A DNA stretch of 64,000 bases from Hermodice carunculata (taxonomy: Eukaryota > Annelida > Polychaeta > Eunicida > Amphinomidae), in assembly GCA_964020975.1 (NCBI GenBank), contig OZ026626.1, positions 11,912,060 through 11,976,059 of the forward strand, written 5' to 3'. A program made the position numbers and the translations under genes. Below the pieces are notes generated by a model. The model was not told the origin of the DNA. It was given only the letters and a program-made list of their open reading frames with translations, and searched no databases. Below are positions 11,287 through 23,173 of this stretch, in pieces; within the stretch, counting starts at the first letter, position 1, and each line of letters starts with the position of its first letter.

Positions 11287-12372
11287 ATAGCACAGGAAAT
11301 CATGATCCATGTTCATTAATTCCAAACCCAACAATGACAGCAAAGAGATTCCAGACTTGCCAAAGCATCGACGTTTCTCTTCCATTTCTTGTATGAGCCT
11401 AACCACCCAAAACACAAATTTCATTACTTCTGCCAAAAATAAACAAAGACCTGTTAGGCCTATCACCTTTTAGTTCTCCCGACTTGTCAGTCAGCTAGGT
11501 TTACAGCAAAAAAGTAAAGTAAGCCTATATCGTTTTTGTGATATTCATGAATCTGGAACATTTTAAACACACTCTACCTCCAATATTACTATGAGTCGGA
11601 GAACAAAGCCCACAGCACAACATAGCCAATGAAGTAACTTTCAAATAGTACAGAAAAACATGATCCATATTCATTAATTCCACACCAACAATGACAGCAA
11701 AGAGATTCCAGACTTGCCAAAGCATCAATATTTCTCTTCCAATACCAACGAAGAACCAAGTTTCACTCTTGACGTGAGACAGGCAGTCACCCATAAAAGG
11801 AAACTGGTGGTTTTAAACCGGTAGTCTCAACCTTAGAAATATTCATCATTAACTGCAGACACTAGTTCTTTTCCTAAATGTGTGGGCCTAACCACCCAAA
11901 ACACAAATTTCATTACTTCTGCCAAAAAAAAAAAAACAGAGATCTGTTAGGCCTATCACCTTTTAGTTCTCCCGACTTGTCAGTCAGCTAAGTTTAAAGC
12001 AAAAAAGTAAAGTAAGCCTATATCGTTTTTGTGATATTTATGAATCTGGAACATTTTAAACACACTCTACCTCCACTATTACTATGAGTCGGAGAACAAA
12101 GCCCACAGCACAACATAGCCAATGAAGTAACTTTCAAATAGTACAGAAAAACATGATTCATATTTATTTATTCCAAACCAACAATGACAGCAAAGAGATT
12201 CCAGACTTGCCAAAGCATCAACATTTCTCTCCCAATACCAATGAAGAACCAAATTTCACTCCTGACTTGAGACAGGCAGTCACCCATAAAAGGTAACTGG
12301 TGGTTTTAAACCGTTTCTCTCAACCTTAGAAATATTCATCATTAACTGCAGACAGCAGTTGTTTATCTAATA
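11287..12372. repeat. tandem ~490-bp repeat, two units plus a partial
   Basis: A partial copy (11,287-11,395) is followed by units at 11,396-11,886 and 11,887-12,372. The units share acccaaaacacaaatttc, cttttagttctcccgacttg, acaatgacagcaaagagatt and gagacaggcagtcaccc, at clearly over 90 percent identity by eye. Inverted relatives occur at 24,745-25,372. The first copy overlaps a coding-like block of the THAP transposase (LFSLNTYSTGNHDPCSL), so part of the element was duplicated, or the repeat was captured by it. Confidence 0.85.
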
Positions 12373-14613
12373 TGCATGATTTGCACAGTGTGCACAACTT
12401 AAACCTTCTAATCTACAGCCACACGGTTCATGATGAGATCCAGACTAAGTACTTGGAGCCTGTGTATTACAGAACTTTGACAATGGAGCAACAAAGATTA
12501 GTCCATCTTCTCCATTCAAAAGAGGATGTGTCACTTATAGCAGATGGTCCTTGTTACTCACCAGGGTATAATGCAAAGGATTGCACATACAGCATGATGG
12601 AAGCTGAATCTGAGCGCATTGCCACACTTGAAGTAGTTCAGGTCACAGAGGCAGAGAGTTCAGTTTGCATGGAGTGCATGGAATTAGAAAAATGTCTACA
12701 TCATCATCTTGAAGCTATATTTCCTGTGAAATGTGTGGCAACAGATAGGCATGTTATGGTTAGAAGCCTCATGAAGAAGAAATTTGCTGAAAAGGGAATG
12801 GAGCTAAATTGTGATGTGTAGCATATGGCTAATACTATGCGGAAGGATGTTATGGCAAAATCTAAGACTAAAGAAGGTAAAGGTTCGAAGATGTAGCTTA
12901 CGTCAATTCTAAATTAGTTGCGGTGGAGTGCTAGGACATCAGGTGGAGACCCAGACATTCGTGTTGAGAAGTTTACATCTATTGTATATCATATGTGTAA
13001 CATTCATGAGTGACCTGATGACCGTGAATTCAAATGTGTGCACAAGTGTGAACATGCACCAGTGGATAGTCGAGCCTGGAGAAGAAAAATGGATTGAGCT
13101 GGACAGTGATCTGCATATTGCACTGAAGAAAGTGGTCACAACGAAACGTTTCTTGCAGGATATTCGTATGTTATCGAAGTTCCTTCAAACTGGTGCCTTG
13201 CAATGTTCCAAAGCATCAGCACTTCGCATATCCGCAAATGCTTGCAAAACTTGAACTTGCTGCCCTGGACCATAATATGCCAATGTAGGAAGGGAGCAAG
13301 CAAAGTTAAGAAAGCCAGCACTACTAGTGGTGCCGAAGGGACTTGCGGTACCACACTTCTAACAACAATCAAACCAAGCAGTGGATTGCAAAGCTAGTAT
13401 GCAGTGCAGAAAGTTATGATTATTTGCAACCCATGTCAGAGTGTGGTGCAGTGGAAGATGATGGGCGAGACAGGCAAAACGTATCAGCCATTGCACCAGT
13501 GCCAGCACCTGCAAAACATGAACTTGTGGCTGTACAGAGAACATGGTTGTATCTGGACAAGAGTAGGTCATGAACTGGACTGTTGTTATAAAACTCATAT
13601 TGATATACAGAAAGCTGTGGCAATATGAACCCCATTTGACCTGGATATTTGTGGGTCATGAAAAGGACTGTGCAGCTACATGTGTTCAGCCACGTCATGC
13701 TATCTCGTTAGATAAGACTGCCAAGACACTTCATATACAACTCGTACTGTTTACACAAGATTGTGACAATGTCTTTGATGTGTGCTGAAAAAAACATGTT
13801 ATAAAACTTGAAGACTCTGTAGTTCAGTGTGCTTGACAAATGTCTGTTGAGAATATAGGTGTGAAGTAAAACTTGTAGAATAACTTCGGTATTGTAAGTG
13901 TATATTGTTTTGCTTATTTTTTTGCCATTTACTTTGTTGATGGCAACACTGCCACCACCACCACCACCCCCCCCCCCCCAATAAAAAAATAATGCAGCAA
14001 CTTTGTAGGTAACCACTGCCGTGATATGAAGAAGTATTAGTTTTGTTAATTTTAAAAACTGGAACCAAATTCCCAAAATATTAAAGGCACTAAAGCATGT
14101 CTACAGGACACCAAAGACTATTTACAATAGTTTTGTTGCATTTGGAATGTGCTAACGTTCAGGGTAATAATCATTTATGCATTCTACATATACTTGATTA
14201 AGCATTGCAAGACATTAACTTGCCCTATGTTTTGCAGGTGTTTAGTTGTACATGGTAGATATTTTGTCGGTTGCTGAAGAAATGCAGTTCGATATCAATA
14301 TTGTCACTTTGCTATGTTAAAATGTGTTTTATACTCTATAGTAACGCACTTATTAATTTAGTTAGGTCAGTTCAGTACTGTTTGTGATGCTTTACTATAT
14401 CCAAGTCATAGTTTGTGATAATATTGCAGACAGACATAATATACTGTGGAATAAAAAATACTGCAAAAATTGCACATTTGATTAAGCAAGTAGGCTGTTT
14501 CCTTCATTTTCCTGCACTGTGCATGGTCAACCGAAAAGTATTTTTCATTGTAGTATTCCCATACCATTGAAAATACCGGAATTTGGAAAACATTCATCAA
14601 ATATGAGATTTAC

Positions 14614-14724
14614 CTGTCCGATAACAATGAAAATGTATGCATATGTCATTGTGATAAATGCAGCACTTGCATAAAGCATTACAGCGGAACCAGGGAACCA
14701 CTTAAATGATTTAATAAAATGTAA
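14614..14724 (-). CDS. orphan exon-like segment encoding a membrane helix
   Basis: Between acceptor ctattcag and donor gtaaat the minus strand is open for exactly 37 codons, phase 0 at both ends. It contains a hydrophobic stretch, AVMLYASAAFITMTYAYIFI, ending VIGQ. This resembles one helix of a transporter or receptor, but I cannot name the family. It does not fit the receptor gene: entering from the phase-2 exon at 17,973 would hit a stop within about 15 codons. It may be a chance open segment, a captured exon or part of a nested gene. Confidence 0.3.
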
Positions 14725-15894
14725 CTGAATAGAGGCTAAAGGTTTTAAAGTTAAATGTGGTGTTATTATTTTCCAAACATACAATGAAGAGACCGAAAGA
14801 CCCAAAGCAGATCAAAATGTCAAAAGGAAAAGAATTGACCTGCCAGAAAATAAGGTCATTCAGGGAAGGCACCACTGTTCTGTACTTTTTCCCCTATGTC
14901 AAGGTTTTCTCTTGAGCTAGTTTTTTTCTCGCCAGATGCTAAGATAATGCGACTTTGACCTAACTTATTCACAGTTGGCTATAGTGTCATAACATAGTGG
15001 AATGGATATTTTTTGAAAGGGGGGGGGGGGCTTAGACGCGTGACAGGAATTTACTGAAAATTTAAGTTTGCAGAGAAAGCCCAGAGAATGCATCGGTAAA
15101 GTTCTGTAAGGCTTCGGTCGCTGGTTTAAAAGTGGCAACTTGATTTCCTCAAAACAATGTATAAACCATCAACTTTACAGCTACATGTGAAGGGCTGAAT
15201 GGAGCACCAAGGTAATTATGATAAAGAACGGCCCATATCAATATTTGGATGTTCTCATAATAACTATCGCCAGAACCATACAAATAATCATCACCAAAAT
15301 CCTAATAGTGTCAAGAGAAAAAAAATGTTACCCAACTTGTCTGGATAATTGTTCTGTTGAGCATATTCACTCGTTTGTTGCTGAATTTTTTTTATAAAAT
15401 TAAAATGACGAGAAATGGGGGATGGGTGGGGGTGAAGGGGTTATATTCATGGTTATTTCATTTGTGCCCATTGATATCTCTGCTTCGCCCCAATATTTTT
15501 TTAAACAAGTATAGCCATTCTAAAAATATTTCTGTTGGGGACTGCACAAAATTGAAAAAACAAAAACAAAACGGGTAGCCTTTTTTGTTTTTGTTTTTGT
15601 TTTTTTAGACTACAAATCCCTGTTGTGACTGAGGTTGGGCACACATATAAATAAATTGAATATCTTGACCCAGAAATCTTTCTAAATTCCAACTTTTGTG
15701 TAGGTCCAAAAGTAACCAAGTATGTCTAGTATGCTTCTTTAAAGGAGAAAAGCAAATGAAAATTTTGATGAAAATTGGGCACTTATTTTCCAATTTAGGT
15801 AGTAGTGTAATCCACAACAGATATATTTTAATGAGGCTGCCTGACAGGAACAAATACAAATGTTTGATGGTGGCTGTAATTTTATTATGCATGT

Positions 15895-15985
15895 AGTTTA
15901 TTTTTATCACAAAAACAAAATGCATATACAGTTTACTTCTATCAGAAAAACAAAATGCATATACAGTTTACTTCTATCACAAAAA
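15895..15985. repeat. short tandem repeat (~38 bp, about 2.5 copies)
   Basis: The word aaaatgcatatacagtttac and its flanks recur at a spacing of about 38 bases. It is intronic and adjoins the downstream side of the P2X7C-like fragment. Confidence 0.8.
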
Positions 15986-16070
15986 CGAAACAAAAATTAA
16001 AAAAAAAATATACTGGAATCACAAGAAGATGAGTCCCACTAGCAATAACTTTTATTACCATGTAACTGGC

Positions 16071-17154
16071 TCAAGAGACGTGTAATAACTCGATGCCAAT
16101 TTCTTGTAAGGCATCTCTTAATTCCTTGAAGTGTGTATACATGTCATCAGCATCTGGGAATTTCTTTTTTATTTCCTGGAATGTACAGGCTGGCAACATT
16201 TTTCTGTTGCACTTTCCAAGTCTCTTTCCCAAAAGAATCAGCAGTCACAGCTGTCTGTATGCAATCCATCTGTATTGCCTGCAAAACACACAAAATGTGA
16301 TGAATTTGAAGTGAGTTAATGTATTTTAATAAAATAATACTAATTCTTTACTATTATCACATAGTGACACATGAAAAACAAACGAAAAAGTAATATTTTG
16401 TCTTTGCAGCTTTTGACATTTGTAAATAGCAATGGAATTAAAAGGCAACAAAGTGTATACATTTATTTTGCAACTTACAAAAAAGATCAATATTTCCACT
16501 TCTTAGTTTCCATTCATTTGGATTTACTTCACTATACTAAGAACCAACAGTTTACTGGTGACACTTAGTGCTCTAAGTAAATTTTGTGAAACCAGGGACC
16601 TGGAGTATACTAAACAAAGGTCTTGCCTTGGGTTTGTATATGTAGCAAGTCCCTTGTGCCACACACTTGCACCGAACAATATACACATTCTATCATTGAT
16701 CGTGTGTATGCACCTATTTGATATTAGAAACCAATCCACAGCATCATGTAAACTGATTATTCATACCTATTGCTTAGCTGATCTGGCATCCTGCAAACTT
16801 TCGTTCACTTGTGCACCATGGATTGTGCATAGGCCAGTGTGAGTATTGCTGGCTGCAAACGAACTTGACGAAAATCATCAAAGTCTGCAATACTTCCGCC
16901 CTCTGGGTGTAGCCGGTCATCTGGGAAAAACCAGCAGCACCTGTTGTCTGGAGTATCCTGGGGACATATCTTGCACTTGCACCTATCTTCAAGATTCACG
17001 ATGCAGTCTACATTTTTGGCACATCTTGACCCTCATTTGGTTCGTCGTATGCTATGGATTCTTCGCCCGACAATTTGGAATCAGAGTACTCCTGCTCCCA
17101 CATGCAACAGTCAATGCCTGATATATCTGTCTCCCTGTCGTCAATTCCTTCCAT
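16071..17154 (-). pseudogene. P2X7 C-terminal-domain-like gene fragment, nested in the intron
   Basis: Reading the minus strand from an ATG at 17,154, an acidic segment (MEGIDDRETDISG) runs to about 17,008. A shifted frame continues with the Cys-rich block RCKCKICPQDTPDNRCCWFF and GSIADFDDFRQV. After an intron-like gap, acceptor tttgcag at 16,279 opens a last exon reading QYRWIAYRQL, LPACTFQEIKKKFPDADD and HFKELRDAL, ending TGA at 16,071-16,073. These are hallmarks of the intracellular P2X7 C-domain (Cys cluster, then R-(W/H)-(I/L)-A-Y-R-Q). AATAAA lies about 20 bases after the stop. One TGA after YRQL and the frame shift argue for a pseudogene. In invertebrates this domain often occurs outside ion channels and spreads with mobile DNA (family knowledge). 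Confidence 0.6.
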
Positions 17155-17972
17155 GGTTAACTGATGTAGAACTGATGTAGCTTCCTTTATTGTACCACAT
17201 CTTCTCGATTTGGGACTGCTTCTAATATGGTGCTGGAAAGAAGCGTGCTTTCACACCTCCCAAAAAAGAGAGATTTTTTTGTCGGCTTAAGTGCTGACTG
17301 AAGTGGATATCTGACGTCACAAAGCCAGAGTCAAATTGATCACAATGTCGATATCCTGACAAATGAAAACTCTTCGTTATTTTGCCTAAATAAATAACAC
17401 TAATAGTGTCGTAACTGTTAACATTGATGCAGTGTGGTATGGGGGGGGGGGGCAGTCAGAGGGAACTGGTGGAGTTTGGCAGCCTTGGGTTGCTTATTCC
17501 CTTTACCACGATTACACGCGTCTTTAAACACGCGATCCTTGCTGCTTGTATATTCATCTCTAAATAGTCACTGCCAGTTTGATGATACTACCCAAACCTG
17601 TGCCCCACTCTCTGTCTTGTCTGCTTTGCGTGTTCATCTGTGTCCTGTCTGTCCTGTCCACGCCATCATTTTCTCAAGAAGAGGGATTTAAATAGGGCAA
17701 TACCCTGTTTCCAATTGTGAAATTACAATGATCTTAAAGGTGTACTTTGTGAATACTTCAAAAATATGTTTAAATCAATTGCCTGCGCGAATAATGTCAG
17801 TAACACATACAACTTGTCCATTTATCACAGCAACCAGATACCTAGATGGTACCATAGCTCTTAAATCATAAGCAAATGATATCGAGTGGAAATGAAGTTT
17901 ATGTGAAAGGAAGAAGCCGGTGTTGTCTTACAAATAAGAAAATGCAAATGGGACATCAGCAAATGTACACAC

Positions 17973-18153
17973 CTATCTGATATATCCTTTATTGCTGTCA
18001 ACTGGGCTTTGCTTAAGAAATAGTTCATGTGTCTTTTGTAGGAGGAAGCCTGCTCAAAGCCATGAACAAAGTGTCGTTCTTCACTGTTATGATGCACAAT
18101 GGTCACAACTTCATCTGAATATGACGTCATGTCACATTCAACTTGCATGTGGC
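17973..18153 (-). CDS. receptor gene: Cys-domain exon b ('ECDM' strand)
   Basis: The exon holds two bases, 59 codons and two bases: phase 1 in, phase 2 out. It contains HMQVECDMTSYSDEVVTIVH, HNSEERHFVHGFEQ and LSKAQLTAIKDISD. The 'ECDM ... T-I-V-H' core matches the strand after 'G-x-Y-x-I-x-P' in fibrinogen-like, collagen-C and contactin-associated domains ('CDM..GGGWTVI'). Acceptor attttag, donor gtgtgt. The first two bases complete Gly from the preceding exon. Confidence 0.85.
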
Positions 18154-18562
18154 CTAAAAATAAAATGTAATTCGCTCAATTGTGTATTACCTGCTATATC
18201 GACCAAACTACACATCTCAATGTAATATCCTTAACTTTTGCAACCACAGTGATATGAGACCGAGTGAACGTAAGGCTTTCTTTGTGTTTGACATAAGTTG
18301 GATATGGATTGGTTTAGAATGCGTGTTAGTAACCATACGTTTAAAATGCTTGAAAATGATGGTTTTGCCTACAATAATGCGCAAACTTTAATAGGCAGTC
18401 CCTTGGTAACTCTGCAATGTTGGTAACAATATACAATATTCCTTTATTTAGAAACAAGCATTCTAAATGTCATTGAAGCCTTCATTAGGCCTGAAAAAAT
18501 GTGCAGATTATCTTGGCAAGTCTCAGAGAAAATGAAATAAAAATATTTGGAAGAAGGTTTAC
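18154..18562 (-). other. intron, nothing recognised
   Basis: A short intron between Cys-domain exons a and b. No repeat or coding block was seen. Confidence 0.6.
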
Positions 18563-18769
18563 CTTTTCTCCCTGGGTTTATATAGTATTTTCCTGACATG
18601 AAGCCCCTTAACTTCCACGTCAGACAGGATTCTGCACTGTCCACCACACAAGTTTGCGGCTCATCCTCTTTGAAGAAACCCGAGCAGTCTACATTACTGT
18701 CACATTTACGACTGTTTGGAATGCAAGTCCCATCATAGCACTGGAATGCCACGTCTGTTACACAGGAAG
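18563..18769 (-). CDS. receptor gene: LDLa plus start of collagen-C/CASPR-like domain
   Basis: Phase 1 at both ends, 68 codons. The first 40 residues are an LDLa module (FQCYDGTCIPNSRKCDSNVD, then CSGFFKEDEPQTC). The rest, SCLTWKLRGFMSGKYYINPG, matches the 'SC..W...G...SG.Y.I.P.G' start of collagen-C/CASPR-like domains. One exon therefore fuses the two modules, and the second is finished by exons b to d at lower coordinates. In GRL101-type receptors such modules make up the ligand-binding ectodomain. Confidence 0.88.
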
Positions 18770-19204
18770 CTAGCCGATCAAACATAATGAATCATGAAAA
18801 CTTCCATCAGATATATTGAAACCAAGTTCAAAAGTAGTACTTATATATTTTTTATGGCCGATGTTTCATAAACTGTAATTGAATGTTTTTATAAAACAAC
18901 TTTGGGTTATATGGACTGTAGCTTTACGTCACATGGTATGCATCAGATTGATATCGGATGTTTTGGCAATAATTTCGTGTCTTGTGTGCCTTAACGGATT
19001 ACACAATCTGTATGTATGCCTGTTAATTTTATGTCATATTTTGTTCGCTCTAAGCAAACGAAAACGTGATATTCAGGAGCGACTCATACCAGACAGGCTG
19101 CATTTATATGTAGCCACCAATGTCCTTAACGTGTCATTTTTCTATACCCAGCGGGAGTTTTGTTCAGAAGGTTCACATGCTAGATAAACAGCCCAACCCC
19201 CCCC

Positions 19205-20700
19205 CCCCCCAAAAAAAATAAAGTTGAAGATAGTGACAGTCCTGACCTCGTCTGACCTTGGATGCACAGACTAAAGTGGCTATGTGACCTTGGAAAAAAT
19301 AACAAGTTGACGTATCTGTAAGAGGATCATCAGTGTTTATAATATAAAAGCCGTTACTAAATCACATTGTTTGAGTTATTACTTTTTAAATGAAAAAAGA
19401 CACTATCCATCACTACCAAAACATATGCGAAGCTTTGACCTTCTAAGGTCACTAGGGTTCACATCTGACAACCCCAAAGGAAACCCCAGGGGTGTTTTGC
19501 TATTAGCGGGTATGGTAAGTAAACGACCCACCATTGCCGAGAATTAAGCCACGGTTAGCTTGACCTTTCAAGTTACAGAAGAACAACACCAAATAATAAA
19601 ATATGAAGAAATCTAATGGGTATATTCCTATTATCGTGAAAAAAAAACATGTGCCTAGGATCCAGTATTACCAGGGTTCCACATAACCATTTCCATGTGT
19701 AGTTAACAATGCAAACCTTCCATTTTACCTGACCAGTACTTTCTATTTTCAAAACTTTATAAATTACAAGACGCCAACAGCATCCTACATTGGACTGTTC
19801 CCACAATGTTTGATGAAAATGCAACATGTTGTTTCGGAGAAATTGAAAATAGCAAAAACACATATACTCATAAAAAGAGTAGACAAACATCGAAGTGCCA
19901 CTGCATCAAATTCAAGTTTAGAAACCTTCAACAGTGTACTTGTGCAATTTCAAAGAAATTGGCGAAGTGCTTTGGGTGATTTAGCAATATATAAAGAAAG
20001 AGCTCATAACCAATGTCAAAATTGATGGAAAGCAACTGGTTGAAAACGTTTTATACAGATCTACTGAAAGTATATTCCCGCTGATAGACAAGTACATCTG
20101 CCTGGCAGTTTCGATCACAAATAAAAAATACGAATTACTATTGCAATCTTCATTGACTTGTAGTATAAGCACGAACTGTTAGGCCAAATTCAACAATTTG
20201 TTGTAAATCATATTACCAGTTCAGGAAAACAGAGTAGCATTATCACTATTGAATACCTTTGAACCTTCCACAAACTACACTCTCAGTATGTTTCAGCGTG
20301 ACGGTTTTGGAAAAGAAGTCGAAAGAAGAGAATAAACATTAACATTTAAAAAAGCAGAAATAAATGCCAGTGCCATCAGTGGAAAAAATAAAGTATATGA
20401 GTGCCTAAAAGTGTTCGTATGCAATTTCAAAGAAGTTGGCTGAGCACCTTGGAGAGGAAGATTTTAATATTTTTAAAGATTTTGCCCAAAAACGTAAAGA
20501 TCACCTTGCGTTCTAGTCATAGGAACTTATGCAAGTGACCCAATTGAGAACCCTTATAAAAGTCAGAAATCAACAGCATAACCACCCAGTAAACGACTTT
20601 CATGACCCACATTTCTACCGAGTTTCGGCACTCTTTCATTGACACATTTGTCAATAAATTTGGCTGCCTTTAAAAAAGGCAATAAGTATGGAGGTGAACA
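19205..20700. mobile_element. degenerate modular repeat (related to 3.7-5.35 kb)
   Basis: This contains 'tgaccttggatgcac', 'ttgaccttctaaggtcac' and the word gagtgcctaaaagtgttcgt with 'caaagaagttggctgagcacc'. These match the order of words at 4,680-4,760 (agtgttcttatgtaatgc, ggagagtggttgtggagaag). It has no coding capacity. Ends are not clear; the left one may be near a poly-C/poly-A tract at 19,195-19,220. Confidence 0.45.
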
Positions 20701-20837
20701 GATATAGTTTTCAAATATATGCTTGGCTTCCACAGAAACAAAATCTGAAGCTCAAGCAGCCACACTCTTGCTTGAAAATAATTATAAATAATAATAAATA
20801 ATTGTTCCCAACTTGCTTGTGGTTGGTATCTATTGTA

Positions 20838-20878
20838 AAGAGATCATTTGGGCCTATTTTAAACTGATAAAAAGTCTT

Positions 20879-20977
<99 letters not shown>

Positions 20978-21025
20978 CTTATATAAAGACTTCTTATCAG
21001 TTTAAAATAGGCCCCAATGATCTCC
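20838..21025. repeat. foldback element with a (TA)n core
   Basis: The left arm 20,838-20,883 contains gatcatttgggcctatttta and aactgataaaaagtctttat. The right arm 20,981-21,025 contains the near-exact reverse complement (aaagacttcttatcagttta, aaataggccccaatgatc). Between them lies a TA array of about 95 bases. The whole can fold into one long hairpin. Confidence 0.85.
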
Positions 21026-21411
21026 TTTTTTCAATTGAAATATAATGTTGTATAGTTCCTGTTTACTGAAAGCGTTGGTCACATAGTTACTTGGTCGGAA
21101 TCGAACATAACGACGTGTGGCTGTATAAAAGTATTTGCGTACTTGCACACTGTAATGCATCGATAGATTGTTCTACTTCAACACCGTCAGATATTGAAGC
21201 AATGAAAGCTTATGCTACAATTTAATTGGGTACAATAAATGCATAAATGATGAGTCCCTAGACTTCTACAGTATTGGGGAATTAATGTTATCGACAGCGG
21301 CTCTGCTGATTGAAAACGCATTCCGTTTTCAGTATTTCGATTCACTTTAAAAATATGTTCCACCCAAGGACATTTTGCTATCTACGTCAATAGCAGTCAT
21401 TATAAGTCGAC

Positions 21412-21458
<47 letters not shown>
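21412..21458. repeat. (TA)n microsatellite
   Basis: About 22 TA units within the intron between LDLa exons. Confidence 0.95.
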
Positions 21459-21460
<2 letters not shown>

Positions 21461-22033
21461 AGAGCATCAACAGTTAGCACCAACAATTTGAAGACTAGGA
21501 CTAATTATTTCTTTGGAATTTGAAAACAATTGGCAAAGTGTGTTTGGCAAACTTTTTTCCTAACAATGAACAATCATATTCATAGGAATGCTTTAATAAT
21601 CACTAGCACGCCATCATTTGAAGAAACCTGGTAGAGGCATGGCCATGGTGGATACCTATCAAGTTTAAAAAGCATGTGCTCACCTGCTTTTTCAGTGACA
21701 TTCAAAATGTGAACGGTGAGCAGACGGCCATGGGCGATGACTACTCTTGATTGGATGTCCATTTAGCTCAGTTGATTTAAAACTCAGCTGATTGTTGATT
21801 AACATTTGTTCGTTTTTTCACAAGTCCCTTTTAGGCTCAGGTTCTGTATTCCTACTTGGGAGTTAGTTCACAACCAATGAGGATCAATGTTGTGCGCCAG
21901 GAGCAAGCTGGGCTAAGAGGTAGGCTTAACTTTTTTTTTTCTGCCGCTGTGATTAGAGATATATTTAAGTAAAGATATGGGTAGTACAGTTTCGGGTGGC
22001 CTTGGTAAAAGTAATGTAGTACCATACACTTAC

Positions 22034-22150
22034 AACATGTTTTTTCATCTGATCCGTCTATGCAGTCTTTTAAGAGGTTGCACCACTTGCTTCTGTTAAT
22101 GCATTGTCCGTTTTTACACGCCCTTTCATGAGACCAACACGGGCGTCTCA
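22034..22150 (-). CDS. receptor gene: LDLa module exon
   Basis: The exon is 117 bases, phase 1 at both ends, with acceptor caatacag and donor gtaagt. It encodes RRPCWSHERACKNGQCINRS, then KWCNLLKDCIDGSDEKTC, a full LDLa repeat with the SDE calcium motif. It is third in the LDLa series between the C-type lectin and the Cys domain. It has the same length (38 codons) as the LDLa exon at 2336-2452, as expected for shuffled or duplicated symmetric exons. Confidence 0.92.
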
Positions 22151-22935
22151 CTGTATTGAAATGATATAATTAAAATACAAATGTAAACGAAGATCTGGTA
22201 CACCTCCAATCCTAGCATTCAATGCTCCCTTAAGTGGGTTTGTATACACTTAACAGGACCTCTTCGTACATGCTGTCCATAAAATAGTTAATGCTAGTTT
22301 ATACTTTGGAATCACGGGAAGCCCTTATCAGTCAGACAAGCCTAAAACTTGAGCAAAATGTTTGATGTTTCAAAATAACAGCCTTGAAATTAAACACGCA
22401 AAACAGATGCTCACTGGTTTTATATATATATCCAACATATCAACGGTGAAGGAACAAACATCGCAGTCTATGGTGAGTCAGGGAGACATTCTTTATATAC
22501 AAATTATGGAAACAAGTGATTAAGTACCATGATCTTATGCACAGTCTGAAAGATCGCTGTCTATCGGAAGCAATATTTGAAAAGGAATATAGATAGAACG
22601 ATAACAAAATGAAATATGAGCATTGTAATTTTCATGAGTCAGAGTTAGGAAAACACAACCAAAGTGATGCATTTGGTTTGATGAAAAAACGTTTTAAAGG
22701 ATTACGACTCGCTTCTCTCGATAAAAAAAAGTAAAGAGAATGGTTTGGAAGGAAACAAATTGAGGCTTAATACAGTGTGCAAAAAACAATTCATGTGAAC
22801 ATGTCTGTTCCTCTGGGGTAAAATGCCACCTCTATTGGTTTAGCATTGGCCACTCTTAATATGGCTTGATATGGAAAATAATGATGTCGCCTGAAATGCT
22901 ATGTAAAATCATATATGTATGTATATATGTATGTT

Positions 22936-23173
<238 letters not shown>

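Larger units (their letters stand above)
9180..13790 (+). pseudogene. decayed THAP-domain DNA transposase (Kolobok/P-like)
   Basis: The plus strand begins MPEVQAYCCTNKAGEGD and continues in a shifted frame to ATKWLHNIG and CKVVCEDHF, which together form a C2CH THAP zinc finger that binds DNA ends. A short exon at 10,036-10,101 (PKRKRRNLSLESD) has GT/AG borders. At 12,480-12,820 a transposase core reads LIADGPCYSPGYNAKDCTYS, then VVQVTEAESS and CVATDRHVMVRS; the Asp in ADG and in TDRH match the first two catalytic acids of related RNase-H-fold transposases. At 13,360-13,510 KQWIAK-like and SAESYDYLQPMSECGA blocks match the family tail. Several frameshifts and stops make it inactive. A ~490-bp block is duplicated inside it. 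It is antisense to the host receptor gene. The Kolobok versus P-like assignment is uncertain. Confidence 0.72.

Noticed and set aside
11173-11794. Minus-strand open frames over the 490-bp repeat
   Set aside because: They are repeated copies of one another on the strand opposite the transposase-like block and resemble no protein.
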